A stretch of 50,439 nucleotides of DNA from Cytophagales bacterium (GTDB taxonomy: Bacteria; Bacteroidota; Bacteroidia; Cytophagales; Cyclobacteriaceae), in contig JADBYK010000002.1 of assembly GCA_020403045.1 (NCBI GenBank), positions 1-50,439 on the forward strand. Reading direction: 5' to 3'. Shown in pieces: positions 26,952 through 36,996 of this stretch. The notes beneath the pieces were generated by a model, which worked only from the letters and a program-made list of their open reading frames with translations, searched no databases and was not told the DNA's origin. How positions within the stretch are numbered: the stretch's first letter is position 1; each line of letters opens with the position of its first letter. The translations under genes and the position numbers were made by a program.

Positions 26952-29900
26952 TTATTTTTTCCAAATAGCGCCCACACCGGCATCCCACAGTTGCTTATTG
27001 AAAGCAGGCAGATCTTTTTCCAGTAGCTGTTGTCCTCTTGTCTGTAGCGTTGCCCACATTGCATTCAATTCCTTCAATCGATCCAATGTAGGCTGGGTAA
27101 CCTTTGGTATATCACTCTCGGCATGGTTGATCATGAATAAATAGTTGGCTGTAAACTTATTCGGAAAGTTCTCAACATCGTCATAGGCTTTTGACTTACG
27201 CTGTACCATCTCTTCATCCCATTGTTTTATCCGCTGCACAAGTGCAGCACCCTCGGATCTCAAGCCTGCGTTTTTGTCTTTCGGTAAACTATTCAGTAAG
27301 TACTCAAGTTGCTCCTTTTTATTGTAAAGTGAATTCACCATTTGATGCATCGCGTTCAAATCTGTCTCCATACGCTGCATCAAACTATGGTAGTCCTGAT
27401 ATGTTTTTACATCAGTAGGGTAGAGGGGATTAGACACAACGGAAAAGTCAGTTATTGCCTGTTGAGTGCCTACTCGTAGTGTTGCTGTATACTTTCCAGG
27501 TGAAGCTTTGTGCCCACGATAGCTGCTTTCAATATAGATATTAGGAACGCCAATCATTGTGGGGTAGCGCAGGTTCCAGACAAACCGATTTAATCCTTTT
27601 GATTTAGAGAGAGTAGGGTCTGTAGGAGGTGCGCCAGCATAACTCACTGAAGTGGTGTCGCGTTGAGAACTGAAAGTACGAACCACGTTACCTTGGCTAT
27701 CTTTTATTTCTAGTGTAATGAGCTCACTTCCTTTTAACTCGGGCAACTGATAATACATGACAACACCGGTAGCGGGATTAATTCCGCGGTAAGGATGCGT
27801 GCCATCAAAATCATCTGATGTTCTATCCAATTCACTACTCCCATTTACAATGACTGTTGGAGTTGGTTGAAATAGGGTTAAGCTGGGTGCATCTGATTTA
27901 TATTGACGGAAAAGATCAAGATCATCTAAAACCCAAAAAGACCTTCCCGAAGTTGATGCAATCAAGTTGTTCTGGTGGATTCTCAAATCAGTGATAGGCG
28001 TGACTGGCAGATTCAACTGAAACGGTGACCATTCCATTCCACCATTCCATGAAATAAACATACCGATTTCTGTACCAGCAAAGAGCAAATCTTTTCTTCG
28101 ATCATCCTCTCTCACGACTCTGGTAAACGCGTTGTTTGGAATTCCGGCAATAATTTTATTCCAGGTCTTCCCGTAGTCAGTTGTTTTATAAAGCCCAGGT
28201 GCATGATCGTTAAATTTATAACGAGTGGTTGCGATATAGGCGACTGACTTATCATGTGGGGAAACTTCGATAGCGTTGATCAAACATTCCTGTAGACCAG
28301 CGGGAGTAACATTTTGCCATGTAGCTCCACCATCTCTTGTTACGTGCACAAGTCCATCATCGCTGCCCGTCCAGATCACACCTTTTTCATAGGGTGACTC
28401 AATGACGTAGCTTAACGTGCCATAGTTCTCAGCGCCCACAGCTTCATTGGTGTAAGGACCACCACCTTTTCCTTGTTTACTTTTTTCGTTTCTTGTCAAA
28501 TCAGGAGAAACTTCCTTCCACGTCACACCCATGTCTGTTGTCTTCAGCAAAAGTTGTGCACCGTGATAATAGGTATTTGATTCGTGTTTAGACCAAATGA
28601 TGGGTGCGTTCCAGTTGTAGCGATACTTAATATCTTTCGCATCCATTCCTAAATATTGGATGGGGGCAGTCATAATGTTTGTGGCAGCATTTGCTTTTGT
28701 ATCAAGTGCTTCAATCGTGCCTTGATAACTGCCACCTAGTACATAGCGAGGGTCGTTTGGATCAAATGCAAGAAAAGCACTTTCGCCACCCGCTGATGAA
28801 GTCCAACTCTCAGTGGTAATTCCACCACTGGCTAATTCGCGACTGGCAATTTTCACTGTAGAGTTATCTTGTTGACCAGCATAAATATTGTAGGGGAACA
28901 AGTTGTCGACATTGATTCTATAAAACTGTGCCGTAGGCATATTACTCTGAGTAGACCAACTCTTTCCATAGTTGACCGACACACCGGCACCTCCGTCATC
29001 CGCAATCACCATGTTTTTAGAATTGTTAGGATTAATCCACAGGTCATGAAAGTCTCCATGTGTTCCTGATAGATTTTCCCAGGTTTTGCCGCCATCCTCA
29101 GAACGAAGCGCAGGAGCACTCAATACATAAACGGTATTTTCATTGTTGGGATCTGTAAATAATTCGATGTAGTACCAGGCTCTTTGTATAAGGCGGTGAT
29201 CGTTTGTTACACGCGTCCATTTTTCGCCCGCGTTGGTAGATACAAATAAACCTCCCAGTTCTTTGTCAGAGTCACTTTCCACAAGCACATATACTTTTTC
29301 AGAATTAGATCGACAGACGGCAATCGCCATTTTCCCCAATTCTTTTGGCAGGCCGTCTTGAATTTTTTTCCAGGTTGCGCCTGCATCGGTTGATTTGTAA
29401 AGCCCGCTTCCAACGCCTCCACTGATTACCTTCCAGGGAAGGCGGCCATATTCATTCATAGCAGCATACAAGATGCGTGGATTATTCATATCCATCGATA
29501 GTTCTACGCAGCCCGTTTTAACATCTATGAATAGGACATTGGTCCAGGTAATTCCACCATCTGTCGATTTGTAAACACCCCGCTCTTTTGAGTTGCTATA
29601 GAGTGCTCCTTGGGCAGCAACAAACACAACATTTGGATCCTTCGGATGGACGGCAATTCTAGAAATATGTTGAGTAAGGTCAAGCCCTATTTTCTTCCAT
29701 GTTTTTCCTGCGTCTGTCGATTTGTAAACGCCATCACCATGATGTGTCATAACACCCCTTACAGCGTGTTCACCCATTCCAACATATACTACGTTGGGAT
29801 CACTCTCCGCTACGGCTATCGCACCAACAGAGCCTGTTTTGAAAAACCCGTCAGAAATGTTTTTCCAGGTAAGGCCTATGTCTTCTGTTTTCCAAAGGCC

Positions 29901-30140
29901 ACCGCCTGTCGTGCCCATGTAGTAGGTGGTGATGTCACCGACCACGCCTGTTGCACATACTGATCGGCCTCCACGGAAAGGGCCAATATTTCGCCACTTG
30001 ACTGGTTTGAAATAGGAATTTAGATCAACGGCAGCAGCGTTTGTTTTAGCGTTTGCCGCCAGTTCTTTCTTGCCATTTTGCGCGAATGCGTAGAGAGCAA
30101 GAAAGACCAGCAATTGAAATAGTATGATTTTTTTGTTCAT
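26952..30140 (-). CDS. Large secreted BNR/sortilin (VPS10)-like beta-propeller protein
   Basis: 1062-aa exported protein: signal peptide ([17 protein letters not shown]), then many BNR-type Asp-box repeats such as [30 protein letters not shown] and [10 protein letters not shown] over about residues 50-720. A beta-sandwich-like region and a helical C-terminus (residues about 900-1030) follow. Proteins of this shape are often labelled glycosyl hydrolases, but no catalytic residues can be assigned, and the sortilin-like propeller may only bind. It is common in Bacteroidota, with unknown substrate. It is monocistronic, with its own terminator and a 114-bp gap upstream that shows no further gene. 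Confidence 0.85.
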   Translation of the reverse strand: MNKKIILFQLLVFLALYAFAQNGKKELAANAKTNAAAVDLNSYFKPVKWRNIGPFRGGRSVCATGVVGDITTYYMGTTGGGLWKTEDIGLTWKNISDGFFKTGSVGAIAVAESDPNVVYVGMGEHAVRGVMTHHGDGVYKSTDAGKTWKKIGLDLTQHISRIAVHPKDPNVVFVAAQGALYSNSKERGVYKSTDGGITWTNVLFIDVKTGCVELSMDMNNPRILYAAMNEYGRLPWKVISGGVGSGLYKSTDAGATWKKIQDGLPKELGKMAIAVCRSNSEKVYVLVESDSDKELGGLFVSTNAGEKWTRVTNDHRLIQRAWYYIELFTDPNNENTVYVLSAPALRSEDGGKTWENLSGTHGDFHDLWINPNNSKNMVIADDGGAGVSVNYGKSWSTQSNMPTAQFYRINVDNLFPYNIYAGQQDNSTVKIASRELASGGITTESWTSSAGGESAFLAFDPNDPRYVLGGSYQGTIEALDTKANAATNIMTAPIQYLGMDAKDIKYRYNWNAPIIWSKHESNTYYHGAQLLLKTTDMGVTWKEVSPDLTRNEKSKQGKGGGPYTNEAVGAENYGTLSYVIESPYEKGVIWTGSDDGLVHVTRDGGATWQNVTPAGLQECLINAIEVSPHDKSVAYIATTRYKFNDHAPGLYKTTDYGKTWNKIIAGIPNNAFTRVVREDDRRKDLLFAGTEIGMFISWNGGMEWSPFQLNLPVTPITDLRIHQNNLIASTSGRSFWVLDDLDLFRQYKSDAPSLTLFQPTPTVIVNGSSELDRTSDDFDGTHPYRGINPATGVVMYYQLPELKGSELITLEIKDSQGNVVRTFSSQRDTTSVSYAGAPPTDPTLSKSKGLNRFVWNLRYPTMIGVPNIYIESSYRGHKASPGKYTATLRVGTQQAITDFSVVSNPLYPTDVKTYQDYHSLMQRMETDLNAMHQMVNSLYNKKEQLEYLLNSLPKDKNAGLRSEGAALVQRIKQWDEEMVQRKSKAYDDVENFPNKFTANYLFMINHAESDIPKVTQPTLDRLKELNAMWATLQTRGQQLLEKDLPAFNKQLWDAGVGAIWKK

Positions 30141-30254
30141 GGTGACTTGTATTTATGAGCTAAATATAATTCTAAATATGACACAGTAGTATCGGAATGT
30201 GATAGCCGGAAAGGAGGATACTTTTTGTTATATACCGGTGATCTGGCGTAATTT

Positions 30255-31211
30255 TTATTGCTGTTGCTGCATTTGCATGTACGCAACATAAGAGTTGCGC
30301 GCCATGATTTCAGGCTCGATGGCTACTAAGTTAATTGGTAATATTCCTGCCAATTGAGGTTCGGTAAATTCAGTAGTACTGAATTGCACCGTTACTTCTA
30401 ATATATGCTCTTCGGCTCCTTTATAGGTTCCTTTAACCGGAGTGGTGTCAGTAAAATTTCGTCCTGTAGCTAGTCGTACATGCCGCTCACCCGCCAGACA
30501 ATTATTGGTAGGATCGATGCCCACCCACCCTAAATCGGGTAGCCATGCTTCAACCCAAGCGTGTGTAGCGCCTTCTCCACGCCATTCACTCGAGCCCGGG
30601 CAGATATATCCACTGATGTATCGTCCAGGAATTTTCAGCAGGCGCATCATGTACAGGAGCAAGTGAGCGAAGTCTTGGCAAACTCCAGCTTTTAGCTTCC
30701 AGATTTCATCCACTTGCGTTTCGATATTTGTCACGCCTTTTTGGTAGGTGAAGTTTTTATAAATGAAACTCGACAAGGAAGTGAGTGAATCTAACGGATG
30801 AACCAGTTTATCCTCGCTTGCTATTAGGATGGAACGTACTTCCGTTTCACATTCTGCGATTTCGGGGCGCAAGTAGTCAAAAAATCTTTGCTGTAGGTCT
30901 TCGGCCAAAATTTTGTCCCAAACTTCGCTGGAAGCGTCCCGCGATGGGTAGAGGGGATTACTCATCTGTACGCGAAGAAAACTTTCGATGGAAAGCTCCT
31001 GGTGGGGCTGCAGCAATGAAAAGAACCCGGTTGTGTTGTTGAAATAATCTTGCAAGGTATAGATGGATGGCTGTTGAGAGATCTTCAACAGATGACTCAC
31101 CACCTGTTGGTGATTGTCATTGAAAGGGTAAAGTTTGATTTGGTTTGCCGAGTCTACAACTTTTTCAGGGTAGCTGTACTGCGTACGATGGTGGATATAG
31201 AATTCAGGCAT
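30255..31211 (-). CDS. Transglutaminase-like cysteine peptidase
   Basis: 318-aa protein with the bacterial transglutaminase N-terminal region (HHRTQYSYPEKVVDSANQIKLYP) followed by a papain-like transglutaminase core. The catalytic triad is Cys178 in AGVCQDFAH, His217 in THAWVEAW and Asp233 in GIDPTN. There is no signal peptide, so it is probably cytosolic. It is the last gene of a three-gene minus-strand operon with an alpha-E protein (14 bp upstream) and a circularly permuted ATP-grasp enzyme. In this known association the enzyme is thought to cleave or modify a peptide made or used by the ATP-grasp partner; the product is unidentified. Confidence 0.9.
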   Translation of the reverse strand: MPEFYIHHRTQYSYPEKVVDSANQIKLYPFNDNHQQVVSHLLKISQQPSIYTLQDYFNNTTGFFSLLQPHQELSIESFLRVQMSNPLYPSRDASSEVWDKILAEDLQQRFFDYLRPEIAECETEVRSILIASEDKLVHPLDSLTSLSSFIYKNFTYQKGVTNIETQVDEIWKLKAGVCQDFAHLLLYMMRLLKIPGRYISGYICPGSSEWRGEGATHAWVEAWLPDLGWVGIDPTNNCLAGERHVRLATGRNFTDTTPVKGTYKGAEEHILEVTVQFSTTEFTEPQLAGILPINLVAIEPEIMARNSYVAYMQMQQQQ

Positions 31212-31225
31212 TCAACTAAACTACG

Positions 31226-32143
31226 TTATGTATAGCCAAAGTACAAGGTGGTGAGCTTGTGGCTGAAATTTAAAATTTGGTTTCTTGTTGCTGTGATCAA
31301 TTCGCGGACAGCCACGCTATCCTTTCTATTCACGGTGGTATACTGAATATCCTTCACCATTTTGCCAGCCAAGAATTCCATTTCCTTGAAATTATCAGTT
31401 AGTGAGGTTTCTTTCAATCGTTGAAAGTAGCGATCAATCTGACTTAGGCTATAGCTGACCGAATGTGGAAACTGAGTATTGAATAAAACCTGGTGAATGA
31501 CATCTTCTGTTTGTAGTGCATTTCTATAAAACTTCGTATGAAATTCAAATCCAGATAAGGCATAGAGTAGATATTTCCAGCTAACGGGTTCGGTCACTTC
31601 ATCGGCAATGTCCCATTTCATTTCAAGTAGGTCTAAACTTTGCAGGGCTCGCTCAATGTATTTGCCCAAGTTAAGAAAGGTATAACCGTCACCGCGGTTC
31701 ATGGTTACTTCTACGGTTCCATAAAAAATAATGCTTTCACGCAACAATGTGTCCAGCGCGGTTACCGGATCTTGTTGAAGAAGCAAGTCTTCTGTATGCG
31801 GATCGCGCACAATATGGTAGTAGTCGTTCAAACATTGCCAAAGCTCTTTGGTAATGTAGTCTTGCACCGAACGGGCATTTTCACGCACACGAACGATGTT
31901 GGTAAATACCGAAGCATCGTGGTCTTTGTTTAGAATCAGGTGATAAAGAGCTTCACGATAAGAAGTGACGACTTTTGGTGTTTCACTCTTTGTGCTGAGT
32001 GTGTCGGTTACGCGTTGCCAGTCGAAGTTTAATATTTCATCCTGAGAAGCAATGTAGTCGGTGCGCAACAAACGAAGTACGTTGTCGGTACGCTCTAAAT
32101 AGCGAGCCATCCAGAAAACCGAATCAGCCACTCTACTTAACAT
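31226..32143 (-). CDS. Alpha-E domain protein (DUF403)
   Basis: 305-aa almost entirely helical protein. The opening MLSRVADSVFWMARYLERTDNVLRLL is diagnostic for the alpha-E family, and later segments (NRGDGYTFLNLGKYIERA and ITATRNQIL) fit it. Biochemical function is unknown. The family is nearly always encoded beside a circularly permuted ATP-grasp enzyme and a transglutaminase, as here, with gaps of 37 and 14 bp. It is presumed to be an accessory or scaffold in a peptide-synthesis or modification pathway. Confidence 0.92.
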   Translation of the reverse strand: MLSRVADSVFWMARYLERTDNVLRLLRTDYIASQDEILNFDWQRVTDTLSTKSETPKVVTSYREALYHLILNKDHDASVFTNIVRVRENARSVQDYITKELWQCLNDYYHIVRDPHTEDLLLQQDPVTALDTLLRESIIFYGTVEVTMNRGDGYTFLNLGKYIERALQSLDLLEMKWDIADEVTEPVSWKYLLYALSGFEFHTKFYRNALQTEDVIHQVLFNTQFPHSVSYSLSQIDRYFQRLKETSLTDNFKEMEFLAGKMVKDIQYTTVNRKDSVAVRELITATRNQILNFSHKLTTLYFGYT

Positions 32144-32180
32144 ACTTCCTATTTGATTTTAAGTTTGGTATCATCTGCTA

Positions 32181-33626
32181 TCAGGCTAATACCCACGTAT
32201 CTTTACTACCACCCCCCTGAGATGAGTTAACGACTAATGAGCCTTCGCGTAAAGCAACTCTTGTTAAGCCACCGGGTACAATTTCAATTCCTTGGGGGCC
32301 GTATAATGCAAAAGGTCGCAAGTCTACATGTCGGGGTTGAATTTTGCCATCAATGAAACAAGGCACCGTTGATAAGCTAATGATGGGCTGCGCAATGAAC
32401 TGACGAGGATTTTTCTCGACTTCCTTTTTATACTCCGCGATTTCTTTTTCAGTCACTGCGTTGCCCATGAGCATGCCGTAGCCACCACTTTCATTCGTTT
32501 TCTTAATCACCATCTTATTGATTTGTGAAAACACGAGCGAAAAATGTTCGGGGTCGCTCATCGAGTACGTGGGCACTGTCTTTAAAATGGGCTCTTCGTT
32601 CAAATAATACTTGATCATTTCGGGAACGTAAGGATAAACTGCCTTGTCATCCGCAACGCCATTGCCCGGTGCATTGATGATGGCCACATTGCCTGAGCGA
32701 AACGCAAAGTAAAGACCCGGTACACCAAGCATGCTTTTCGGATTGAATACCAATGGATCAAGAAAATCATCATCTACTCTTCGGTAAATCACATCCACTT
32801 GCTTAAGCCCGGCCGTTGTTTTCATGTAGACTTTTGCATTGTCTACCACTAAGTCGCGACCTTCGACTAGCTCAACACCCATTAAACGCGCGAGTGTGGT
32901 GTGTTCAAAATAAGCAGAGTTATAAATCCCGGGTGTAAGTAATACCACCGTGGGATTGCTGATGGCCCGTTTCGAAAGTGCCATCAAATTCTTGAGTAAA
33001 AGATCTGGATAGTCTTTTATCGAGCGCACATTGTTCTTGGGAAGCGTGTCAGGAAAGATCCGATAGGTCATGCTTCTGTTTTCCAGCATATAAGAAACAC
33101 CTGACGGTGTTCGTAAATTGTCTTCTAACACGTAGAACGAACCATCGCTATCGCGGATAAGGTCAATACCGGATATTTGAGTATAAATTCCGTGCGACAA
33201 ATCCACGCCCACCATTTCTTTCATAAAATTTGGGCAAGAGAGAATTAGCGCGGCTGGTATCTTTCCATCTTTGATAATGAACTGGTCGTGATACACATCG
33301 GCTAAAAAAATATTCAACGCTTTTACTCGTTGCTTAATTCCCCGTTCAATGATTGACCATTCAGTAGCGGTGATAATTCTTGGTAGTATATCAAACGGAA
33401 AAATCTTCTCAATCCCCTCGCCATCGCTATACACCGTAAAGGTAATTCCCTGGCTCATGAATAATTTTTTGGCCAGTTCGTTTTTCTTGACCAACTCTGC
33501 TATCGAGTCCTTTTTAAGGCTTTGCAGAAACACTTGATAGTGACTGCGGATCGCTTGCTGATCGCACATTTCATCCCACACGTTGGGAGTTGTTTGATAA
33601 TCGGTAAGGAGTGTGCTGAAAGGCAT
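32181..33626 (-). CDS. Circularly permuted type 2 ATP-grasp protein
   Basis: 481-aa ATP-dependent ligase-like protein (DUF404/DUF407 group). Recognisable segments are GIYTQISGIDLIRDSDGSFY, EDNLRTPSGVSYMLENR, GLYFAFRSGNVAIINAPGNG and the ATP-binding KKTNESGGYGMLMG. ATP-grasp enzymes join a carboxylate to an amine through an acyl-phosphate, so this is a probable amidoligase of unknown substrate. It is the first gene of the operon with alpha-E and transglutaminase. The Anbu proteasome-like peptidase that sometimes accompanies this set is absent from the window. Confidence 0.92.
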   Translation of the reverse strand: MPFSTLLTDYQTTPNVWDEMCDQQAIRSHYQVFLQSLKKDSIAELVKKNELAKKLFMSQGITFTVYSDGEGIEKIFPFDILPRIITATEWSIIERGIKQRVKALNIFLADVYHDQFIIKDGKIPAALILSCPNFMKEMVGVDLSHGIYTQISGIDLIRDSDGSFYVLEDNLRTPSGVSYMLENRSMTYRIFPDTLPKNNVRSIKDYPDLLLKNLMALSKRAISNPTVVLLTPGIYNSAYFEHTTLARLMGVELVEGRDLVVDNAKVYMKTTAGLKQVDVIYRRVDDDFLDPLVFNPKSMLGVPGLYFAFRSGNVAIINAPGNGVADDKAVYPYVPEMIKYYLNEEPILKTVPTYSMSDPEHFSLVFSQINKMVIKKTNESGGYGMLMGNAVTEKEIAEYKKEVEKNPRQFIAQPIISLSTVPCFIDGKIQPRHVDLRPFALYGPQGIEIVPGGLTRVALREGSLVVNSSQGGGSKDTWVLA

Positions 33627-33714
33627 CAGCTAAAGATAGTAATCGAAAGTTAGGATACAAGGGGGTAGTTTGGAGATAAATTTTTGAAACCGATTGCATT
33701 CTTAAAATTCGAGT

Positions 33715-33754
33715 GAAAAAAAACGGTGCCGGGTTTGTTCGTCCCCGACACCGT
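33715..33754 (-). terminator. Rho-independent terminator of the haloperoxidase gene
   Basis: On the minus strand the arms ACGGTGTCGGGG (33754-33743) and the opposite arm at 33733-33723 form a stem with one mismatch around a short loop, followed by a run of nine T. It lies 29 bases after the stop codon at 33783. The rest of the gap to 33626 shows no further feature. Confidence 0.75.
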
Positions 33755-33782
33755 CAACCTTAAAACAAATAAAAACTAACTC

Positions 33783-35327
33783 CTAATTCGCGCCATCAGC
33801 TTGTGCCCAGGCCACCGCTAATTGACCAATTTTTGCTCCACATTCTTTTCCGCGATCGTTATCAAATCGATAATGAATACCGCCATAAAGTCTGGACATC
33901 GCTGCTTCATCGGCCTGGTTTAGAAGTCGATTTGCCTGGGTTGGAAACAGGTATGCTAACAAGGTGGCGGCAGCACCAGAGAAACTTGCATGCCCAGAGG
34001 TATAAGATGGGAAATTCGGTATGCCTGTAGCTGTTTTGATAGCGGGATCCAGTTGTGAAGGGCGAGGCAAATAGTATTGATACTTAGAATACCAACACAA
34101 GATACCAGCATCCATAACGGCCCTGTTCATTAGCGAAAAACCTCGTGCTGATCTTACTTCGCTCCATTTTGATTCGATGATTAGCTCTTGGGCAATTAGA
34201 TTCCAGTGTCCTGGCGGAGTGTACGTCCCGGCACCATCTGCCCAAAAATCGGCAATACGCCATTGCTCGCGCGTGCGTTCATCTGCAATCTTTCTTACTT
34301 CTTGCAAGGCGTTTTTAAATTCGACAGAGGTAAGTGCAGGTGGTGCGGGCGGCAATGCAGCAAAAGCGGAAAGGCTATCATACCAAGTTTTTACTTTTCC
34401 ATACAGTGGAAGCATAGGTGGACGGTACGGTAGTTCAAGACTTATCCATCGATCGGACTCAGCAATTCTTGCAATGTTAAAATAGTCGATAAAAGTTGTC
34501 TGGCTTCCAGCTTGACTCATGCGGTCTGTTTTAGCTCTATTGATGGCAAGCGTTGCCACCTGCGAACCAAGGCTGGTGCCTGCATCTAAATCGCTTTGCG
34601 TATTGGCACCTGCCCATTTGCGGCTGTCTCGATTTTCGTTAGCTAACTTTTGCAGATATTCTTTCTCGGCCGGAAACAAAAATTCCAACACTTTTCTAGA
34701 AGCTTCAGCGACTACCGCATGTTCAGAGGGAAAAGAAGGTAGTGTTGTTTCAGGGGTTAATAATTTAATACTAGCATTGGTGGATGCTGGTGCAGGGCGA
34801 TTAATCTGGTATTTGAATTTCCAACTTGTCACCAATGCATCATACTGTGCAACACTAAGCAGGGCATAAGCACGTGCCGCAAAAGGAGGATTGGAAAAGG
34901 GCTTATTCGGATTTGCCGGTGCCCCTACTACTGGGGCTATGTTGTATTTTGCCACGAGCGCACGAGCAATTTCATTCCAGCGCACGACAGCGCCCGCTGC
35001 CCAGTAGTTAGCCGTACTTGTTTGATTGGCAGTGCGATTGTTAGATAAACTGACTAGCTCAGCTAGTTCTGCCTGATAGGCCGCGCTGGAGATAGCTTCG
35101 GCAGTGGGTAGCGAAATAGAACTTGCGTTAATACTTAAAACGGTTTTCCAGTTGCCGGCCGTTTCATCAACTTTTGTAGGGGCTAGTATAGGCAAAGACT
35201 TGATACTTGGGATGTCCTCGTCACAACTTTGCAAAACGGAAAATGTGATAATTAGCAATAGCGCTGCCTTCCATTTGAAAATGCACGCTTTGTTAGACGA
35301 CTTCATAGGGCTTGTTGATTTTTTCAT
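33783..35327 (-). CDS. Vanadium-dependent haloperoxidase/PAP2-like lipoprotein with internal duplication
   Basis: 514-aa envelope lipoprotein; signal segment then lipobox VLQSC with Cys35. The C-terminal half has the complete PAP2/vanadium-haloperoxidase signature: Lys415-x6-Arg422-Pro, PSYTSGH with His446, and SRLYGGIHYRFD with Arg479, His485 and Asp489. The N-terminal half repeats the same order (Lys170-x6-Arg177-Pro, PSEH with His203, SRKWAGANTQSD with Arg236), but Asn242 stands where the second His should be. Activity (phosphatase or haloperoxidase) cannot be decided by eye. An outer-membrane barrel gene ends 21 bp upstream on the same strand, and a terminator follows. Confidence 0.85.
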   Translation of the reverse strand: MKKSTSPMKSSNKACIFKWKAALLLIITFSVLQSCDEDIPSIKSLPILAPTKVDETAGNWKTVLSINASSISLPTAEAISSAAYQAELAELVSLSNNRTANQTSTANYWAAGAVVRWNEIARALVAKYNIAPVVGAPANPNKPFSNPPFAARAYALLSVAQYDALVTSWKFKYQINRPAPASTNASIKLLTPETTLPSFPSEHAVVAEASRKVLEFLFPAEKEYLQKLANENRDSRKWAGANTQSDLDAGTSLGSQVATLAINRAKTDRMSQAGSQTTFIDYFNIARIAESDRWISLELPYRPPMLPLYGKVKTWYDSLSAFAALPPAPPALTSVEFKNALQEVRKIADERTREQWRIADFWADGAGTYTPPGHWNLIAQELIIESKWSEVRSARGFSLMNRAVMDAGILCWYSKYQYYLPRPSQLDPAIKTATGIPNFPSYTSGHASFSGAAATLLAYLFPTQANRLLNQADEAAMSRLYGGIHYRFDNDRGKECGAKIGQLAVAWAQADGAN

Positions 35328-35348
35328 GTCCAGTAGTTCGTTTACGAT

Positions 35349-36233
35349 TTAATTATTCTTGTCCTTGATGACGGGCACATTGTAGACGATGCCAATACTT
35401 ATGCGTGTGGCCTTACCAATATTTTCACCGGAAAGCGTAAACGACATGCCAGCACTTACACCGATATTTTTTATTGGTGGAACGCTTGAGTAGAGCGTAA
35501 AACCTGCGCGCTGATAAGAAACAGCATTAGTAGGAAATGGAACACCCGCGCCAATGTTAGTCCCACTACGTGCGCGTTGAATGTTAAGCCACGCATCCGC
35601 ATAAAGTATTTTGTAAGAGCCACCGACCCTTACTACATAGTCCCAGGCGTCAGGCACACTTACTTCATACCCGCGATCAATGGTGATGTTTCCTCTTTGT
35701 ATGTAACCACCTTGTGTCATCACAAATAGTCCGAAGGGCAATCGATATTGGACTAATAGTCTTCCCTCCAGGTTCTTGGATCGGTGACCTATGGCAACAG
35801 GTGCATCTGGCACATAGTTGCTCGCTGGCATAATGTACCCAGCTGCAGCTATAGCAGATAATTTCCCCAGCGCACCAAAATCCTTTTCGTAGACCCGCCC
35901 TTTTAAGTAGATGGAAAAATCTTGTAACGCGCTTTGCGTGGACCAATATCCTTGAGATGCATTCGCGGATACAAATGGAAGTCCAACCACAACGTCCAAA
36001 TATTTGGTCGCACCGAATGCGGCAAAAAGGTTGACGCTCTTGGTAGTAATCGTACCCAGATTAAGGTTGTTGACTGCGGAGTCTTTTACGTAGTAGGTAT
36101 CATAGGATTCTGTGCTATAACTAAGGGCAGTAGTTAGGTTACCGCGACCTCGCATAAAACCATCTATCATTCCCTGACCTTGGGCAGATAGCACGACCAT
36201 TAGAATAAAACCAATTGTAATTTTGAATTGCAT
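35349..36233 (-). CDS. Outer-membrane beta-barrel protein
   Basis: 294-aa protein with a signal peptide (ITIGFILMVVLSAQGQ) and alternating hydrophobic strands throughout (YLDVVVGLPFV, LEGRLLVQYRLPFGLFVMTQGGY, IGVSAGMSFTL, TRISIGIVYNVPV), typical of a small outer-membrane channel related to the phenol meta-pathway transporter group. It is the first gene of a likely two-gene unit with the haloperoxidase-like lipoprotein 21 bp downstream. It could deliver or release that enzyme's substrate, but this rests on position alone. Confidence 0.75.
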   Translation of the reverse strand: MQFKITIGFILMVVLSAQGQGMIDGFMRGRGNLTTALSYSTESYDTYYVKDSAVNNLNLGTITTKSVNLFAAFGATKYLDVVVGLPFVSANASQGYWSTQSALQDFSIYLKGRVYEKDFGALGKLSAIAAAGYIMPASNYVPDAPVAIGHRSKNLEGRLLVQYRLPFGLFVMTQGGYIQRGNITIDRGYEVSVPDAWDYVVRVGGSYKILYADAWLNIQRARSGTNIGAGVPFPTNAVSYQRAGFTLYSSVPPIKNIGVSAGMSFTLSGENIGKATRISIGIVYNVPVIKDKNN

Positions 36234-36330
36234 GAATTTGTAATTTTTAGCGTATACAATAATTGTTGAATAGGCTCACCTATTGCAAAGCAATACTCGT
36301 CAAGGCAATACCTTTAAGTGAACATTCCAG

Positions 36331-36351
36331 AAGAATCGTTACGTGATTCTT
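36331..36351. other. Small inverted repeat in gap upstream of barrel gene
   Basis: AAGAATC and GATTCTT form a perfect 7-bp stem around a 7-base loop in the 157-bp gap between the barrel gene and the 179-aa gene. There is no strong T-run behind it, so it is either a weak terminator for the minus-strand gene at 36391 or an operator. Confidence 0.3.
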
Positions 36352-36390
36352 TCAGGATGTATGGACTGGTCGTGTAAGTTCGACAGTCAG

Positions 36391-36930
36391 TTAACTGGCT
36401 TTTGGGGGAGGAGATTGGATGTCTCGCGAAACAGTAGATAAATTGAAATCATCCGTTGAAAAAAGAATGGGGGCAGCCCAGCCACTCGTAGTCTGAGTGA
36501 TTTTCGTTGTGATAGATAAGTAGTCTTTTGAAAATTGAAAGATAGGAGCGGTTCCTGATTTTGTCGTTGCAGGTTTGTCGGTAAAGGTTTTAACGTAGTC
36601 AGCAAGCGCAAGATTTATCTTCGAGGCACTACCATCTTTTACGCAAACAATATATAAAGTATCGCTCTGTAATTTCTGTTTTACCAAACGATACACTTGT
36701 CCTTGATGCTCAAATTCTCCATCTACTCGTTGATAGTCAGTTGCATCCACTGCATACGGAATGGCGATGGGAACTTTAATTAAAACTTCATCTTGGAAAG
36801 ATTTTTCGGTATCGAATTGCTCGCGCATCGCTGCAGCACCCGAAAGACTGATTCCTACAAATACGCCATAGTACCCAACAATATTGAGTAGAAATAGCCC
36901 AAGCAAAAATAAGGTCAATAGTCTTTTCAC
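36391..36930 (-). CDS. Hypothetical membrane-anchored protein
   Basis: 179-aa protein with one N-terminal hydrophobic segment (LLTLFLLGLFLLNIVGYYGVFVGISL) and an exported body that includes VLIKVPIAIPYAVDATDYQRVDGEF and EHQGQVYRLVKQKL. It ends in SPPPKAS. I do not recognise a characterised family; similar lone proteins ending in a proline-rich tail occur in Bacteroidota. It lies 66 bp after the permease gene on the same strand. Function unknown. Confidence 0.7.
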   Translation of the reverse strand: MKRLLTLFLLGLFLLNIVGYYGVFVGISLSGAAAMREQFDTEKSFQDEVLIKVPIAIPYAVDATDYQRVDGEFEHQGQVYRLVKQKLQSDTLYIVCVKDGSASKINLALADYVKTFTDKPATTKSGTAPIFQFSKDYLSITTKITQTTSGWAAPILFSTDDFNLSTVSRDIQSPPPKAS

Positions 36931-36996
36931 TAAGCCAAATCTAACCAGTTAGGTTGGCATTGCCAAACGTATGGCATTCGGTCTACACTTTGTGGG

